From: JAJDTR01 sp965220415
GTDB lineage: Bacteria; Poribacteria; WGA-4E; JAJDTR01
DNA length: 64,000 nt
Direction of reading: 5' to 3'
Assembly (NCBI GenBank): GCA_965220415.1
Contig: OZ244829.1
Coordinates: 186,001 to 250,000 of the forward strand
Below the pieces are notes generated by a model. That model ran no database searches and was not told where the DNA came from. It saw only the letters and a program-made list of their open reading frames with translations. Below are positions 51,643 to 61,329 of the stretch, one piece after another (the first letter of the stretch is position 1; each line of letters begins with the position of its first letter). A program made the position numbers and the translations under genes.

Positions 51643-52044
51643 TTAACGGCTTAGAACTTGGGCGGTCTCCGGCGCTGTAGTAGGCAAACGACGATTCGCC
51701 AATGTGTCCGGAGGAATATAGTTCTTATGATCGGAGATGCTGCAGTGCGTTAGTGCGAAGACTACGACATTTGTCATGAACCGATAGACGCCGGGAGAGT
51801 AGTGTACTGATCGAGTGGGCAGGCTGACGGCCTCCATGGCACACATATAATCGCGCCTAACGACTATCACGGACAGTTTATCTCCAATCGATATCCCTTC
51901 AAGGAAATTTCGTCTCTGCGGCCTCGTTCCCCACCAGAATATATCGAACCCGACGGGCGGCCCGCCCATTTCATAGTAGTTGCTGTAGATTTCGTGGTCG
52001 TTAGGAATGCGTTCAATCTGATACTCGGGCATTACGTACCGCAT
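51643..52044 (-). CDS. DUF4159-domain protein, C-terminal part
   Basis: The 133 residues complete a DUF4159 domain that starts in the gene just upstream. P-E-Y-Q-I-E-R-I-P-N-D-H-E-I-Y, G-G-P-P-V-G-F-D-I-F-W-W-G-T-R, G-D-K-L-S-V-I-V-V-R-R-D-Y and Y-S-P-G-V-Y-R-F-M-T-N are the expected C-terminal motifs. The ATG at 52044 directly follows the TAA (52047-52045) of the N-terminal part in the same frame. So it is either the distal half of a gene broken by one nonsense codon or a product of re-initiation at TAAATG. No separate ribosome site is clear. Confidence 0.7.
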   Translation of the reverse strand: MRYVMPEYQIERIPNDHEIYSNYYEMGGPPVGFDIFWWGTRPQRRNFLEGISIGDKLSVIVVRRDYMCAMEAVSLPTRSVHYSPGVYRFMTNVVVFALTHCSISDHKNYIPPDTLANRRLPTTAPETAQVLSR

Positions 52045-53124
52045 TTAAGCCAGAAACAGACGTACCATTGCCTGCGCCGGGGCGTTTACGCCGCAGTCGT
52101 CAAATACCATGAGACCACCACTCTCAATCAGATATCGACGTAACCCCGCCGCCTCAGTTGATGAGAATCGATTGTCCAATCTCCCGCCACCGTACTGACT
52201 ACCGAGTAGATTGTGAGAGCGCACAATCGAAGGATCGTGTCCTGTCATGAAGACAAGCGGACTCTTGTGTAGATTAGCATCAGTCAACCTTATTGCCCCT
52301 CCCTCTACGTTCATGTCCGCTTTGATTTTCGTGCGTTCGTTCAACCATTTCGTCAGGGCATTGAGCGACGACGAGTCAGCCCACCAGTCGGAAAGATTGT
52401 GGCGAATTCTAGTGAAACGAAGAACTCCGCGAATATCCCTTCCTGCACCGATAATCTCACCGCCCGGTTCCCCTCTAGGTAACGGCGGGACTTCAACATT
52501 GCCAAGTCGGATTTTTCCGGTAACATCAGCCAGAAGTTCTGACTCGCGCGCAGCGCCGACATTCTCGACCATCGAGAGTCCGGGGATTCGAGGCGAGCCT
52601 ACCGTGTACTGCACGCTAACTCCCGCGATACCGCGACTCGTCGTCCCAAGGGTTGTGCGGAGGCCGCTTTCGACCGGAGCGGAAAATTCTAGCGCCTCGG
52701 GAGCGTCGGAAATCAACGACTCTACCTGTGCGACCGGCCGTGGCACCTGCGCGTTGGCTGTTGCCACCGTAGGGACTTTTGGTTGGATCGGAGCCGCGAT
52801 TTTAATGACTTGGTGGGTAATCTCTTGTGTAGCTTGCGATTGCACACCGGGACGCAGCGGAGAGGTTATTATATCTCTCTTTGCAGCGGGAACCAGGTCC
52901 TCAGTTACCGGGCTGTGTTCTCGCACGGTAGGTTGAATTGGCGGTTTGACCATATGCGGCGGCCTAGGCGGTGTTGGTGGTTTGCTCGGTTGGAGAATGT
53001 CCACTCCTATTAAATTTTTAAATTCTTGGGTCTGGCTCAGTAAGTACAAACCTGCGGCCAATGCGATTATTATGTGAATAACCACTGATGTCATAAACGC
53101 GCTAGAAGTTCTCTTGGTACTCAT
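52045..53124 (-). CDS. DUF4159-domain protein, N-terminal part with TonB-like anchor
   Basis: The 359 residues begin with a short cytoplasmic tail, one membrane helix (about 11-31) and a Pro-rich stretch (P-P-T-P-P-R-P-P), as in TonB-like proteins. A low-complexity region follows, then the first half of a DUF4159 domain (L-R-F-T-R-I-R-H-N-L-S-D-W-W, G-G-L-M-V-F-D-D-C-G). It stops at TAA 52047-52045 just after V-R-L-F-L-A, where the domain should continue into the next frame-matched segment. I chose ATG 53124, 7 bases after GAGGAG. DUF4159 proteins are often linked to MoxR ATPase and VWA-domain genes, none of which are in the window. Confidence 0.72.
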   Translation of the reverse strand: MSTKRTSSAFMTSVVIHIIIALAAGLYLLSQTQEFKNLIGVDILQPSKPPTPPRPPHMVKPPIQPTVREHSPVTEDLVPAAKRDIITSPLRPGVQSQATQEITHQVIKIAAPIQPKVPTVATANAQVPRPVAQVESLISDAPEALEFSAPVESGLRTTLGTTSRGIAGVSVQYTVGSPRIPGLSMVENVGAARESELLADVTGKIRLGNVEVPPLPRGEPGGEIIGAGRDIRGVLRFTRIRHNLSDWWADSSSLNALTKWLNERTKIKADMNVEGGAIRLTDANLHKSPLVFMTGHDPSIVRSHNLLGSQYGGGRLDNRFSSTEAAGLRRYLIESGGLMVFDDCGVNAPAQAMVRLFLA

Positions 53125-53479
53125 GGCATGTCTCCTCACTTTGTTGGCTCAATCGTCGGAATGCGGGAATTTGTGGCACACTCACCCACCTTCACCTCCT
53201 GAGCGAATATCAGGCGGTGAGTTCATGGGTGCAAGATACCGGACTCGTTGAGTCTAGGAACACCCGTTGGAATTTGCCGGAAATAGGCAGCAGCCAAGAT
53301 ATGTCATTTCGCGCGATAGACATTTATTCTGCAAATGCGGTATTAAGCAATTTATGTGCCACGCCCTGTGAATCCTTTAATCGTGGGATTTTTAAGCCGA
53401 CATCATTATAGTACATCAACGCGCCGTGCCCAGAATCGGGTGGCCTTTCTACACCTTGCTGTACCAGATGGTGCAATTA
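53125..53479. other. Divergent intergenic region
   Basis: About 355 bases with no gene or clear promoter; the family C element follows. Confidence 0.3.
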
Positions 53480-53645
53480 TTATACTCCGCACTGTCAAAA
53501 ATTGCGTCTTCTGTAGGAGCGATCTCCAGGTCGCGACCCTTGTACGAGGCAACTCCGATTCCCGACCTAATGGTGCTACGTAAGTCCCATTAGAAACAAT
53601 TATCACTGGAAAATAAAGCGCAATAATACCCAACGCAAAGTATAG
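53480..53645. mobile_element. MITE-like element family C, copy 2
   Basis: This 166-base copy matches 15497-15661 along its length. Ends are TATACTCCGCACTG and CAACGCAAAGTATA, which when inverted agree at 10 of 14 positions, better than in copy 1. Confidence 0.65.
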
Positions 53646-53742
53646 GAGCGTCCTTAACATCCGGAAACTCCTTCTCAATAGCAGTCCTATATCTCACTTG
53701 TACCCCGCATTGCCGATTCTCACGCGTATCTAGTATTTCAGT

Positions 53743-55653
53743 ATGGCAAAACAACACTCTCTTTACCCTATTTCAAAGCGAACGGTACTCATTGGCTGCC
53801 TGTTGATTGTCATCAACACCTACTGGCTTGCATATGCAGAGATGCTTTGGCACACGGCGCATCTCACGACGGTTGCGTTATCGATTAATGTGCTATTTAC
53901 GCTGTTGATTATTACATGGTTGAACATGATTATTCGGCGGATTCTACCGCGAGCCGAACTCAGTCAGCAGGAGATGCTCGTAATTTTTTCGATGGTCGCC
54001 GTTGGGAGTGCTTTCACGGGCCATGACAACATACCGCGCTTGATGGGACTGATGCCTTATGCGCATCGATTTGCAACCCCCGAAAATGACTGGAGAGCGC
54101 TATTCTTCCATCATCTACCCGACTGGCTTATTATCTCCGATTCGCGGACCGTTCAGAACTTCTATGAGGGGAACCGTAATTTTTTCACAGATGGCTATTT
54201 GACGCATTGGATTACTCCGATTTTTTCTTGGTCAGTTATGGTATTTCTCCTAATGGTAATTTTCCTATGTTTAACCACAATCATCCGAAGACAGTGGGTC
54301 GAGAACGAAAAACTTGCCTATCCGATAATCCAAATTCCGTACGAGATTACAGCTCGGTCGGGCGGGGTGTTTGGGAAGCGTTTGTCAGTTGCCGGTTTTG
54401 CGATACCGGTGATAATTGGGCTAATCAATGGGCTGCACGGTGTCATACCAAATCTACCACAAATAATCACCGACTATGACCTCAATGTATACTTCACGCA
54501 GAAGCCGTGGAACGCTCTGGGAAGTCTACCGATTCGCTTTAATGCGCTGATGATTGGGATAGCGTTTCTTCTACCCTTGGATCTTCTCTTTTCCTGCGTG
54601 TTTTTCTACTTTGTCAATAAAGCACAACTTTTAATCGGCAGTGCAGCCGGCCTTCAAAACGTCCCCGGGTATCCATTTTTTGGAGAACAGGGCGCGGGTG
54701 CTCTGTTTGCCCTGTTGGTAGTTGCATGTTGGATTGGGAGGAAGCACATTTCTCACGTGTTTAGTCAAACCGTTCGGTCAGAACGGAGACAAGACGCCAC
54801 CGAACCGATTCCCTATAGATGGTCGGTAATTACACTGTGTGTCTGTCTTTTATTGTTGATGGGTTTTTGCGTAAGGGGTGGGATGTCGATTTGGGCGTGC
54901 GCCGTTTTTGTGGGTGTGTATCTATCAATTGTTCTTGGACTAGCGCGGATGCGAGCCGAGTTAGGACCACCAGTGCACGGAATCGGTTATGTGACGCCGC
55001 AATATCTGATAGTATCATTGTTCGGCACACGACACCTGAGAACGCCAAATCTGACGATGCTGTCACTATTAAATTGGTTGAGCGGTGCAAGTTACGCTTC
55101 TTTTCGTACACATCCGATGCCAGACCAACTAGAGGCATTCAAACTCGCGAACCGGGCGGGAATCCGGAATCGAACGATGTTTGTTGTATTACTTATAGCC
55201 AGCATCGTCGGCATTGAATCTAGTCTCTTGATTTATCCTTACACCATATATAAAACCGGAGTGGCGGCGAATGCGGAACAGATTCACGCGGGTGGGTTGG
55301 AGACCTATACGTTCCTTTCTTCTTGGCTGATTAATCCCCGGACCACGAATTGGTTGGCGGTGGTTGTTCTTGCTGCCGCATTCGTTTTCAACCTTGGCGT
55401 GATGTTCATTCGTACTCGGTATATTTGGTGCCCACTTCATCCTGCGGGGTACGTTATCGGATTGGCACCGAATACGCCTGAACTCATTTGGTTTCCGCTT
55501 CTAGTTGCCATGGTCGCGAGGTGGTTGATACTTAAGCACGGCGGTATTAAGGGATATCGGCGCGCGATTCCATTTTTCGTGGGGCTGGCAATTGGAGAAA
55601 CGTTGATGAGTTGCATCTGGGCTATACGTAGCGTTGTCTTCCACACTACCTAA
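53743..55653 (+). CDS. Large multi-spanning membrane protein (DUF6785-like)
   Basis: The 636-residue protein has about 14 hydrophobic segments and short loops. W-V-E-N-E-K-L-A-Y-P-I-I-Q-I-P near residue 185 and R-A-E-L-G-P-P-V-H-G near 405 recall the DUF6784/DUF6785 proteins, thought to be distantly related to oligopeptide (OPT) transporters. The name is from memory, so treat it as a suggestion. No substrate can be given. It is followed by a small unknown gene and a zinc hydrolase. Confidence 0.65.
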   Translation: MAKQHSLYPISKRTVLIGCLLIVINTYWLAYAEMLWHTAHLTTVALSINVLFTLLIITWLNMIIRRILPRAELSQQEMLVIFSMVAVGSAFTGHDNIPRLMGLMPYAHRFATPENDWRALFFHHLPDWLIISDSRTVQNFYEGNRNFFTDGYLTHWITPIFSWSVMVFLLMVIFLCLTTIIRRQWVENEKLAYPIIQIPYEITARSGGVFGKRLSVAGFAIPVIIGLINGLHGVIPNLPQIITDYDLNVYFTQKPWNALGSLPIRFNALMIGIAFLLPLDLLFSCVFFYFVNKAQLLIGSAAGLQNVPGYPFFGEQGAGALFALLVVACWIGRKHISHVFSQTVRSERRQDATEPIPYRWSVITLCVCLLLLMGFCVRGGMSIWACAVFVGVYLSIVLGLARMRAELGPPVHGIGYVTPQYLIVSLFGTRHLRTPNLTMLSLLNWLSGASYASFRTHPMPDQLEAFKLANRAGIRNRTMFVVLLIASIVGIESSLLIYPYTIYKTGVAANAEQIHAGGLETYTFLSSWLINPRTTNWLAVVVLAAAFVFNLGVMFIRTRYIWCPLHPAGYVIGLAPNTPELIWFPLLVAMVARWLILKHGGIKGYRRAIPFFVGLAIGETLMSCIWAIRSVVFHTT

Positions 55654-55750
55654 CCAAAAGGCTCCTGGCAACATTTCTATTGACATTAACCTTGAAAGAA
55701 GTATAATTTCCTCTCGGCGCCTCGTGTAAAGATAGCACGGAAATTAGGCA

Positions 55751-56080
55751 ATGAGACGACGTTTCGTTGAACCAGAAAGTAGCGTTGAGAAATATCCGGA
55801 TAGCGTGAAGAATGAACCCTATGTGGCTGAAGTGAAAGCTGATGGCGCCGTGTTTGTTGGTGAAATGGTAGCCCGCACTGATGGTCCGAACATGATGCCA
55901 CGCCCTCGTCGCGCTTGTGCCATGCTACTCATGTCGAAAGACGCGACCTATAGTAGACATCGGAGCGGACTCCCCGACGAATTGGCCGAAAATCTGAGGG
56001 TCGGTGATGTAATTCCCCATCACGAGCCGTTGCCGTTGCTTTTCTCATACGGTAGTAACATCCCAACTTTGCGAGCGTAA
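55751..56080 (+). CDS. Hypothetical protein
   Basis: The 109-residue protein is not recognised. It is Arg/Pro-rich with no membrane segment: R-P-R-R-A-C-A in the middle and P-L-P-L-L-F-S-Y near the end. Codon use is like its neighbours and the gap on either side is about 95 bases, so it may be a real gene of the 53743-57157 group. There is no strong ribosome site. Confidence 0.4.
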   Translation: MRRRFVEPESSVEKYPDSVKNEPYVAEVKADGAVFVGEMVARTDGPNMMPRPRRACAMLLMSKDATYSRHRSGLPDELAENLRVGDVIPHHEPLPLLFSYGSNIPTLRA

Positions 56081-56170
56081 TGAAGTGCGAAACACCCTTG
56101 CCGAACGTAAGACATATCTAGGAAGGTTGAAGGACAACTCTATGATAGCTTTCAGAGCTTTTAGGAAAAC

Positions 56171-57157
56171 ATGAGGGACCATTCTAAAGAAATCAACCTT
56201 GTCGTTGACACTCTCGTAGCTGAACCGGGGCAGAGATTGGAGGAACATTTATATGTAGGTACGATGGCGGACGGGACACCAATTCGACTGCCTATCGTGT
56301 TGATAAACGGCAGCCAGCCCGGAAAGACACTCTACATTCAATCTATCAGTGATGGCGATGAACTGAACGGTATCGCCGTCATTCAGGCACTGTTACGTGA
56401 AATCCAACCCGACAGTCTGAGCGGCAAAATAATTGCCGTGCCCATCGTGAATTTTCACGCCTTCCATGCCAGGCAGGCTTTTAGTCCGGTTGACAACATG
56501 AAAATGAACCGATGTTTCCCTGGCAATAAGCTTGGCACGTCGAGCGAAAGAATTGCACATCGTCTCTTTAGCGCTGCCATCTCTCAGTCAGACTATTGCA
56601 TCGACCTGCATCAGGGCGGAATTCATCCGATGATTGATGAGGTCCGGGTTCGCGTGGGCAACAAACATTCGCAATACAGGGATTGTCTTGAATTAGCACG
56701 TGTTTTTGGTATCGGACATATTCTTGATCAGAAGGGACCTGAAGGGCAACTCGCGCAAGCTGCCCCGCATAAAGGCATTCCAACAATTAATCCGGAACTG
56801 GGGGGCTGCATGGGTTGGGACGCTGGTAGTATTGCGAAGGGGATACGTGGTGTTCGCAATGTCCTGAGACACTACGGTTTCACGGAGGGCGATCTCGAGT
56901 TATCGGAAAGACAGATCGTTGTGAATAGATTGATATCGGTGCTGAGTGACAAGGGCGGTTTCATTGATTATAAGGTAAATCTTTACGATCATGTTGAATT
57001 ACATCAACCTGTTGCCGAAGTCCGAGATGTGTTCGGCAATCTACGAGACGAAATTTGTGCGCCGGAGACCGGAATATTCTGGTCACACCCGGCATATCCG
57101 ACGGCTGTGACCGGAGGCATCATTGGCAAAATCGGAATTCCAGTTGACTATGTTTGA
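56171..57157 (+). CDS. Succinylglutamate desuccinylase/aspartoacylase-family zinc hydrolase
   Basis: The 328-residue protein belongs to the AstE/ASPA family of zinc-dependent carboxypeptidase-like amidohydrolases. The usual first motif H-G-D-E-x-N-G reads S-D-G-D-E-L-N-G here, so the zinc histidine is replaced by aspartate. The third zinc ligand lies in D-L-H-Q-G-G near 143 and the catalytic glutamate in N-P-E-L-G-G near 210. A C-terminal beta-domain with A-P-E-T-G-I-F is as in the subfamily that removes acyl groups from ectoine-type or acylated amino acids. Activity with Asp as ligand is possible but not assured. Confidence 0.8.
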   Translation: MRDHSKEINLVVDTLVAEPGQRLEEHLYVGTMADGTPIRLPIVLINGSQPGKTLYIQSISDGDELNGIAVIQALLREIQPDSLSGKIIAVPIVNFHAFHARQAFSPVDNMKMNRCFPGNKLGTSSERIAHRLFSAAISQSDYCIDLHQGGIHPMIDEVRVRVGNKHSQYRDCLELARVFGIGHILDQKGPEGQLAQAAPHKGIPTINPELGGCMGWDAGSIAKGIRGVRNVLRHYGFTEGDLELSERQIVVNRLISVLSDKGGFIDYKVNLYDHVELHQPVAEVRDVFGNLRDEICAPETGIFWSHPAYPTAVTGGIIGKIGIPVDYV

Positions 57158-57368
57158 AATTTCTATTTTGAGTTTTTCTCGATTCATGATTCTCATGTAT
57201 GGTTGTTGTATTTGGTCGGGTGGCTAGTTTCTGGCTCACACTTCGATGGAATAATAAGTCAGAACATACATTTGCCCGTGAGCAGGTTCTGTAGTAAACT
57301 TGATTGGAATTTCAGCGTCTTTAATTACGATGTCACAACATTCTCGGAACGGGGGAAAAAGAATTCGG

Positions 57369-59582
57369 ATGCGACAGTTTTGTAGAGTTAAACTTGTGAT
57401 ACTTTGCTTAGTCCTTACTTCAACGCCAAATCTCACTGAATTGGATGCTGATTGGCCCGCTTGGCGGGGACCGACCCAAGACGGCGCTTCCTCGGAGGCG
57501 GGTTTAGTTTCCACATGGTCGCAGGATGGCGAAAACCTGATATGGAAAGCGGATTTCATTGGTAGGTCTACGCCTATCGTTCTCAACAAACGTGTGTATG
57601 TCATTGGTCGCGTTGGGGAAGATATTACGGAGCAGGAGAGGGTTGCCTGTTTCGACGCTGGAACGGGGGAACTGTTGTGGGAACACCGATTCAACGTCTT
57701 TCATAGCACGATTCCGTTTAACCGACTTGGCTGGACAAGCCTGGCTGGTGACCCTGAAACAGGGAATGTATACGCTCATACCATTAGCGGAATATTTACC
57801 TGTTTCGACAGTAACGGCGAGATTATCTGGTCGCGTTCCTTAACGGAGGAGTTTGGTCGTTTTACAGGTTACGGCGGACGTGTTGTCACACCAGTAGTGG
57901 ACAGAGACCTCGTGATTCTGAGTTTTCTCAATACGAGTTGGGGTAGCCAAGCCCCAATGCGTCACCGCTATTTTGCTTTTGACAAGCGAACTGGTGATGT
58001 AATGTGGACGGCCACCCCCGGAGGGCGACCAAAAGACACAACCTATCCCGTGGCTGTGGTTGCCGATATTTTGGGACGCCGCTTGCTGATTGACGGTAAT
58101 TCGGATGGTCACGTGTATGCAATGGACGTGGCAACGGGTGAAAGAGTGTGGGGGTTCGAGGTTAGTCAAGGACCGCTCAACGCTTCGGTGGTGGTAGATG
58201 GGACGCGAATCTACGCAAGTCACAATCGGGAGAACACGGACACGACGGTCATGGGGCGCGTCGTATGCATTGACGGGACGGGTATGGGCGATGTTACCAA
58301 ATCACATGAAATCTGGCGCGTCGACGGTATTGAGGCGGGTTACAGTTCACCGGCATTTCACGATGGACGTCTCTACGTTGTAGATAGCGCGGCAAACCTG
58401 CATTGTCTGAACGGCGACACCGGTCAAACCCATTGGACACACAGTCTAGGAACGGTTGGCAAGGGGTCTCCTGTCGTGGCAGACGGAAAGATATATGTCA
58501 CCGAAGTCAATGGCCATTTCCACATTCTACAACCCGGTGCGAACGAATGTACGTCGCTTGATACGGAACGGATTGAAAGGAACTCCGGTCGTTACGCGGA
58601 GATTTACGGTTCGCCGGCTATAGCCTATGGCCGGACTTTCTTTGCCACCGAAAACGGTATTTACTGCTTGGGAGACAAAGAGTCTAGCTGGGCAACCCTT
58701 TCGACTTCCGAAGTGCCGGGAGCGACAGCACATCTGCCAAGCAAACCCGATAGTGCCACACCCGCCACGGTCAGAATCGTTCCCGCAGAGGTCTTGAGCC
58801 ACCCTGGGAGTACAGTTCAATTTGTCGCCCGCATCTTCGATGAAAAAGGTAACTTTTTGGAGGCGGGAGGCGGAACGTGGACGCTCGACGGGTTGATGGG
58901 TCTGATTGATAGCAGTGGGAGGTTAACACTGGATGCGGGTAACGTGGGACAAGCGGGTACGGTGTCTGTCCAAATTGGTGAGATGCTAGGTTCTGCACGT
59001 GTACGTGTCGTTCCCGACTTGCCGTGGCATGAGGATTTTGAATCAACTGCTGAAGACAAACATCCCCCGCATTGGATTCGAGCAACGAACCGATACGCTG
59101 TCCGAGAAATAAGCGGGAACAAAGTTCTTGTAAAACCGCCTGCGCGTCGCGGGTTACACAGATCTAATGTATATATCGGTTCTCCAAACATGAGCGATTA
59201 CACGGTGCAGGTTGATTTGATGGGAACTAAGCCCAAGCGGAATCTTCCTGACATGGGACTTATAGCGAATCGCTATACGTTAGAGATGCAAGGCAACCAT
59301 CAGCGGCTTCAAGTCCTTTCTTGGCGCTCAGACTTGCGTATGGCGAAATGGATTGATTTCAAATGGGAAGCCAATATTTGGTACACCATGAAAATGACAG
59401 TCGAACTCGCTAACGATAAAGCGATTGTCAAAGGGAAGGTTTGGCAAAAAGACACACCCGAACCCGACGAATGGACGATTACAGTCGAAGATCCGCTGCC
59501 GAACCGTGAAGGAAGTGCGGGCATTTATGGTTATTCACCTGCCGAGATATATTATGATAACCTGAGAGTTTGGGAGAACTGA
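57369..59582 (+). CDS. Secreted PQQ-type beta-propeller protein with C-terminal jelly-roll domain
   Basis: The protein (737 residues from ATG 57369) has a plausible signal peptide, then W-P-A-W-R-G-P at the mature start, a signature of PQQ-like outer propellers in this kind of genome. Seven or so W/G-rich blades (D-x-G-x-x-L-W and G-x-V-Y-A-M-D) extend to about residue 440. An Ig-like segment follows near 455-535 and a concanavalin-type domain ends in Y-Y-D-N-L-R-V-W. Typical PQQ-dehydrogenase catalytic residues are not evident, so a structural or lyase-associated role is likely. TTG 57300 and ATG 57330 are alternative starts. Confidence 0.8.
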   Translation: MRQFCRVKLVILCLVLTSTPNLTELDADWPAWRGPTQDGASSEAGLVSTWSQDGENLIWKADFIGRSTPIVLNKRVYVIGRVGEDITEQERVACFDAGTGELLWEHRFNVFHSTIPFNRLGWTSLAGDPETGNVYAHTISGIFTCFDSNGEIIWSRSLTEEFGRFTGYGGRVVTPVVDRDLVILSFLNTSWGSQAPMRHRYFAFDKRTGDVMWTATPGGRPKDTTYPVAVVADILGRRLLIDGNSDGHVYAMDVATGERVWGFEVSQGPLNASVVVDGTRIYASHNRENTDTTVMGRVVCIDGTGMGDVTKSHEIWRVDGIEAGYSSPAFHDGRLYVVDSAANLHCLNGDTGQTHWTHSLGTVGKGSPVVADGKIYVTEVNGHFHILQPGANECTSLDTERIERNSGRYAEIYGSPAIAYGRTFFATENGIYCLGDKESSWATLSTSEVPGATAHLPSKPDSATPATVRIVPAEVLSHPGSTVQFVARIFDEKGNFLEAGGGTWTLDGLMGLIDSSGRLTLDAGNVGQAGTVSVQIGEMLGSARVRVVPDLPWHEDFESTAEDKHPPHWIRATNRYAVREISGNKVLVKPPARRGLHRSNVYIGSPNMSDYTVQVDLMGTKPKRNLPDMGLIANRYTLEMQGNHQRLQVLSWRSDLRMAKWIDFKWEANIWYTMKMTVELANDKAIVKGKVWQKDTPEPDEWTITVEDPLPNREGSAGIYGYSPAEIYYDNLRVWEN

Positions 59583-59658
59583 CGACACGCTCACTGCCCG
59601 AATCTGAAAGGTTCTGTAAGATTTTAGATAGTTGTTTTTCACGATAAAGGAATGATAA

Positions 59659-61116
59659 ATGCTTAAGATACAAAACTCAATTGCCGGAACTGTCGCGCTT
59701 ATCTTCGTAAGTGCACTTGTGTTTCCGATCACGGTGTCCTCTGAGCGTACGGAAGATACAGCCATGTGGGGATTTACGCCGTCGCGCAATCTAGTTTCCG
59801 ACGAGACCGATCTGCCCGATAAATGGGATCCGAAGAGCGGGGAGAACATAAAGTGGAAGGCGGAGCTAGGATCACAAACCTATGCGGGACCCGTTATCAT
59901 AGACGGCAAAGTATTTGTAGGAACTAATAATCAAGCACTGCGCAATCCCAAACTCACTGGAGATCGCGGTGTCATTATGGCGTTCAACGAGGTTGATGGC
60001 GCATTTCTGTGGCAATCAACCCACACCAAACTACCGGCAGGTCGAGTCAACGATTGGCCGCAACAGGGTATCTGCTCGACACCGTTCATTGAAGGCGATC
60101 GTCTGTACTACATTTCAAACCGTTGCGAGGTAGTTTGCATTGATACGGAAGGGTTTACGGATGGCGAGAATGACGGTCCGTTTACAGATGAAACCGACGC
60201 GACCGAGATCGATGGCGATATTGTATGGAAATACGATATGATAGAGGAACTTGATGTTTTTCCTCACAATCTTGCCACGTGCTCCCCAGTTGGCGCCGGA
60301 GATTTACTTTTCGTCATCACGGCTAATGGCGTTGACGAAGGTCATATCCACATTCCGTCACCGTTTGCCCCGAGCTTCATTGCAGTCAATAAAGACACGG
60401 GACAACTTGTTTGGGAAAGCGACTTGCCCGGGGAAAACATCCTCCATGGTCAATGGTCTAATCCAGCGTACGCAGAGATTAACGGAGTGCCTCAGGTCAT
60501 ACTTCCCGGTGGTGACGGTTGGGTGTATTCACTTGAGCCCGAGACCGGAAATCTCATCTGGAAGTTTGACGGCAATCCCAAAGATTCCGTGTGGGAGTTA
60601 GGTGGGAGAGGAACCCGAAACGCTATAATTGCTACTCCTGTAATCTACAACAATAGGGTTTATATCGGTGTCGGTCAAGACCCGGAACATGGCGAGGGAG
60701 TCGGACACCTTTGGGCGATTGATGCAACAGGCAGCGGGGATGTCACGACAACAGGCGCCGTTTGGCATTTTGGGGACAAAGATTATCATCGTACAATATC
60801 CACAGTGGCGATTCACGACGGCTTACTCTACGCGGCGGACTTGACAGGTTTTGTTTACTGTCTTGATGCCGACACCGGCGAACACTATTGGACATACGAC
60901 ACGTATGCGGCGATATGGGGCTCACCTTTCGTGGCGGACGGAAAGGTATACATCGGCGACGAAGACGGAGATGTTGCTGTGTTTAGGACCGGTAAACAGA
61001 TGGAACTGCTCTACGAGGTGAATATGGGTAGTGCGGTTTACACGACGCCGGTGGCGAAAAACAAAGTTTTGTACATTGCAAGCCGGAATACGCTATTTGC
61101 AATTGCGGAGGAGTGA
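59659..61116 (+). CDS. Secreted PQQ-type beta-propeller protein
   Basis: The 485-residue protein has a signal peptide ending near S-S-E, then P-like blades: V-F-V-G-T-N-N, G-A-F-L-W-Q-S, D-I-V-W-K-Y-D, G-Q-L-V-W-E-S, G-N-L-I-W-K-F-D and G-E-H-Y-W-T-Y-D mark about seven W-motifs. R-L-Y-Y-I-S-N-R-C-E-V-V-C is between blades. AAGGA lies 8 bases before ATG 59659. It is a paralogue of the preceding gene and lacks its extra C-terminal domains. The role is unknown; such propellers often serve as periplasmic scaffolds. Confidence 0.82.
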   Translation: MLKIQNSIAGTVALIFVSALVFPITVSSERTEDTAMWGFTPSRNLVSDETDLPDKWDPKSGENIKWKAELGSQTYAGPVIIDGKVFVGTNNQALRNPKLTGDRGVIMAFNEVDGAFLWQSTHTKLPAGRVNDWPQQGICSTPFIEGDRLYYISNRCEVVCIDTEGFTDGENDGPFTDETDATEIDGDIVWKYDMIEELDVFPHNLATCSPVGAGDLLFVITANGVDEGHIHIPSPFAPSFIAVNKDTGQLVWESDLPGENILHGQWSNPAYAEINGVPQVILPGGDGWVYSLEPETGNLIWKFDGNPKDSVWELGGRGTRNAIIATPVIYNNRVYIGVGQDPEHGEGVGHLWAIDATGSGDVTTTGAVWHFGDKDYHRTISTVAIHDGLLYAADLTGFVYCLDADTGEHYWTYDTYAAIWGSPFVADGKVYIGDEDGDVAVFRTGKQMELLYEVNMGSAVYTTPVAKNKVLYIASRNTLFAIAEE

Positions 61117-61329
61117 GGAAAAGTTGACATCAAACACGCCTTCGTTTAAGACACCGAACCCCCTAAAGAGTTTCTTGAGGATGAGGACTATCTAGCAATC
61201 ATTGGATTTAGCCGCAGTTTTAAATTTTCGCTGCGAATGCCTCTGTATCAACACGGGTGAGGTTGATAGACTGATTGGAATGGGAAATGCTTGAGAAATA
61301 ACCTTCAGATCCCACAAATTCAAGTATGA
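61117..61329. other. Short intergenic stretch with a possible coding relic
   Basis: A 50-codon frame (E-P-P-K-E-F-L-E-D-E-D-Y-L-A-I-I-G) interrupted by TAA runs through about 61120-61260. It looks protein-like but is not identified and has no start. Confidence 0.3.

Noticed and set aside
52045..52047. TAA as a recoded codon
   Set aside because: TAA has no known natural recoding in such bacteria and no element like bSECIS follows; nonsense mutation or re-initiation is simpler.
52247..52936. Plus-strand frame of 229 codons
   Set aside because: It is antisense to the DUF4159 gene, which has a membrane helix and a recognised domain.
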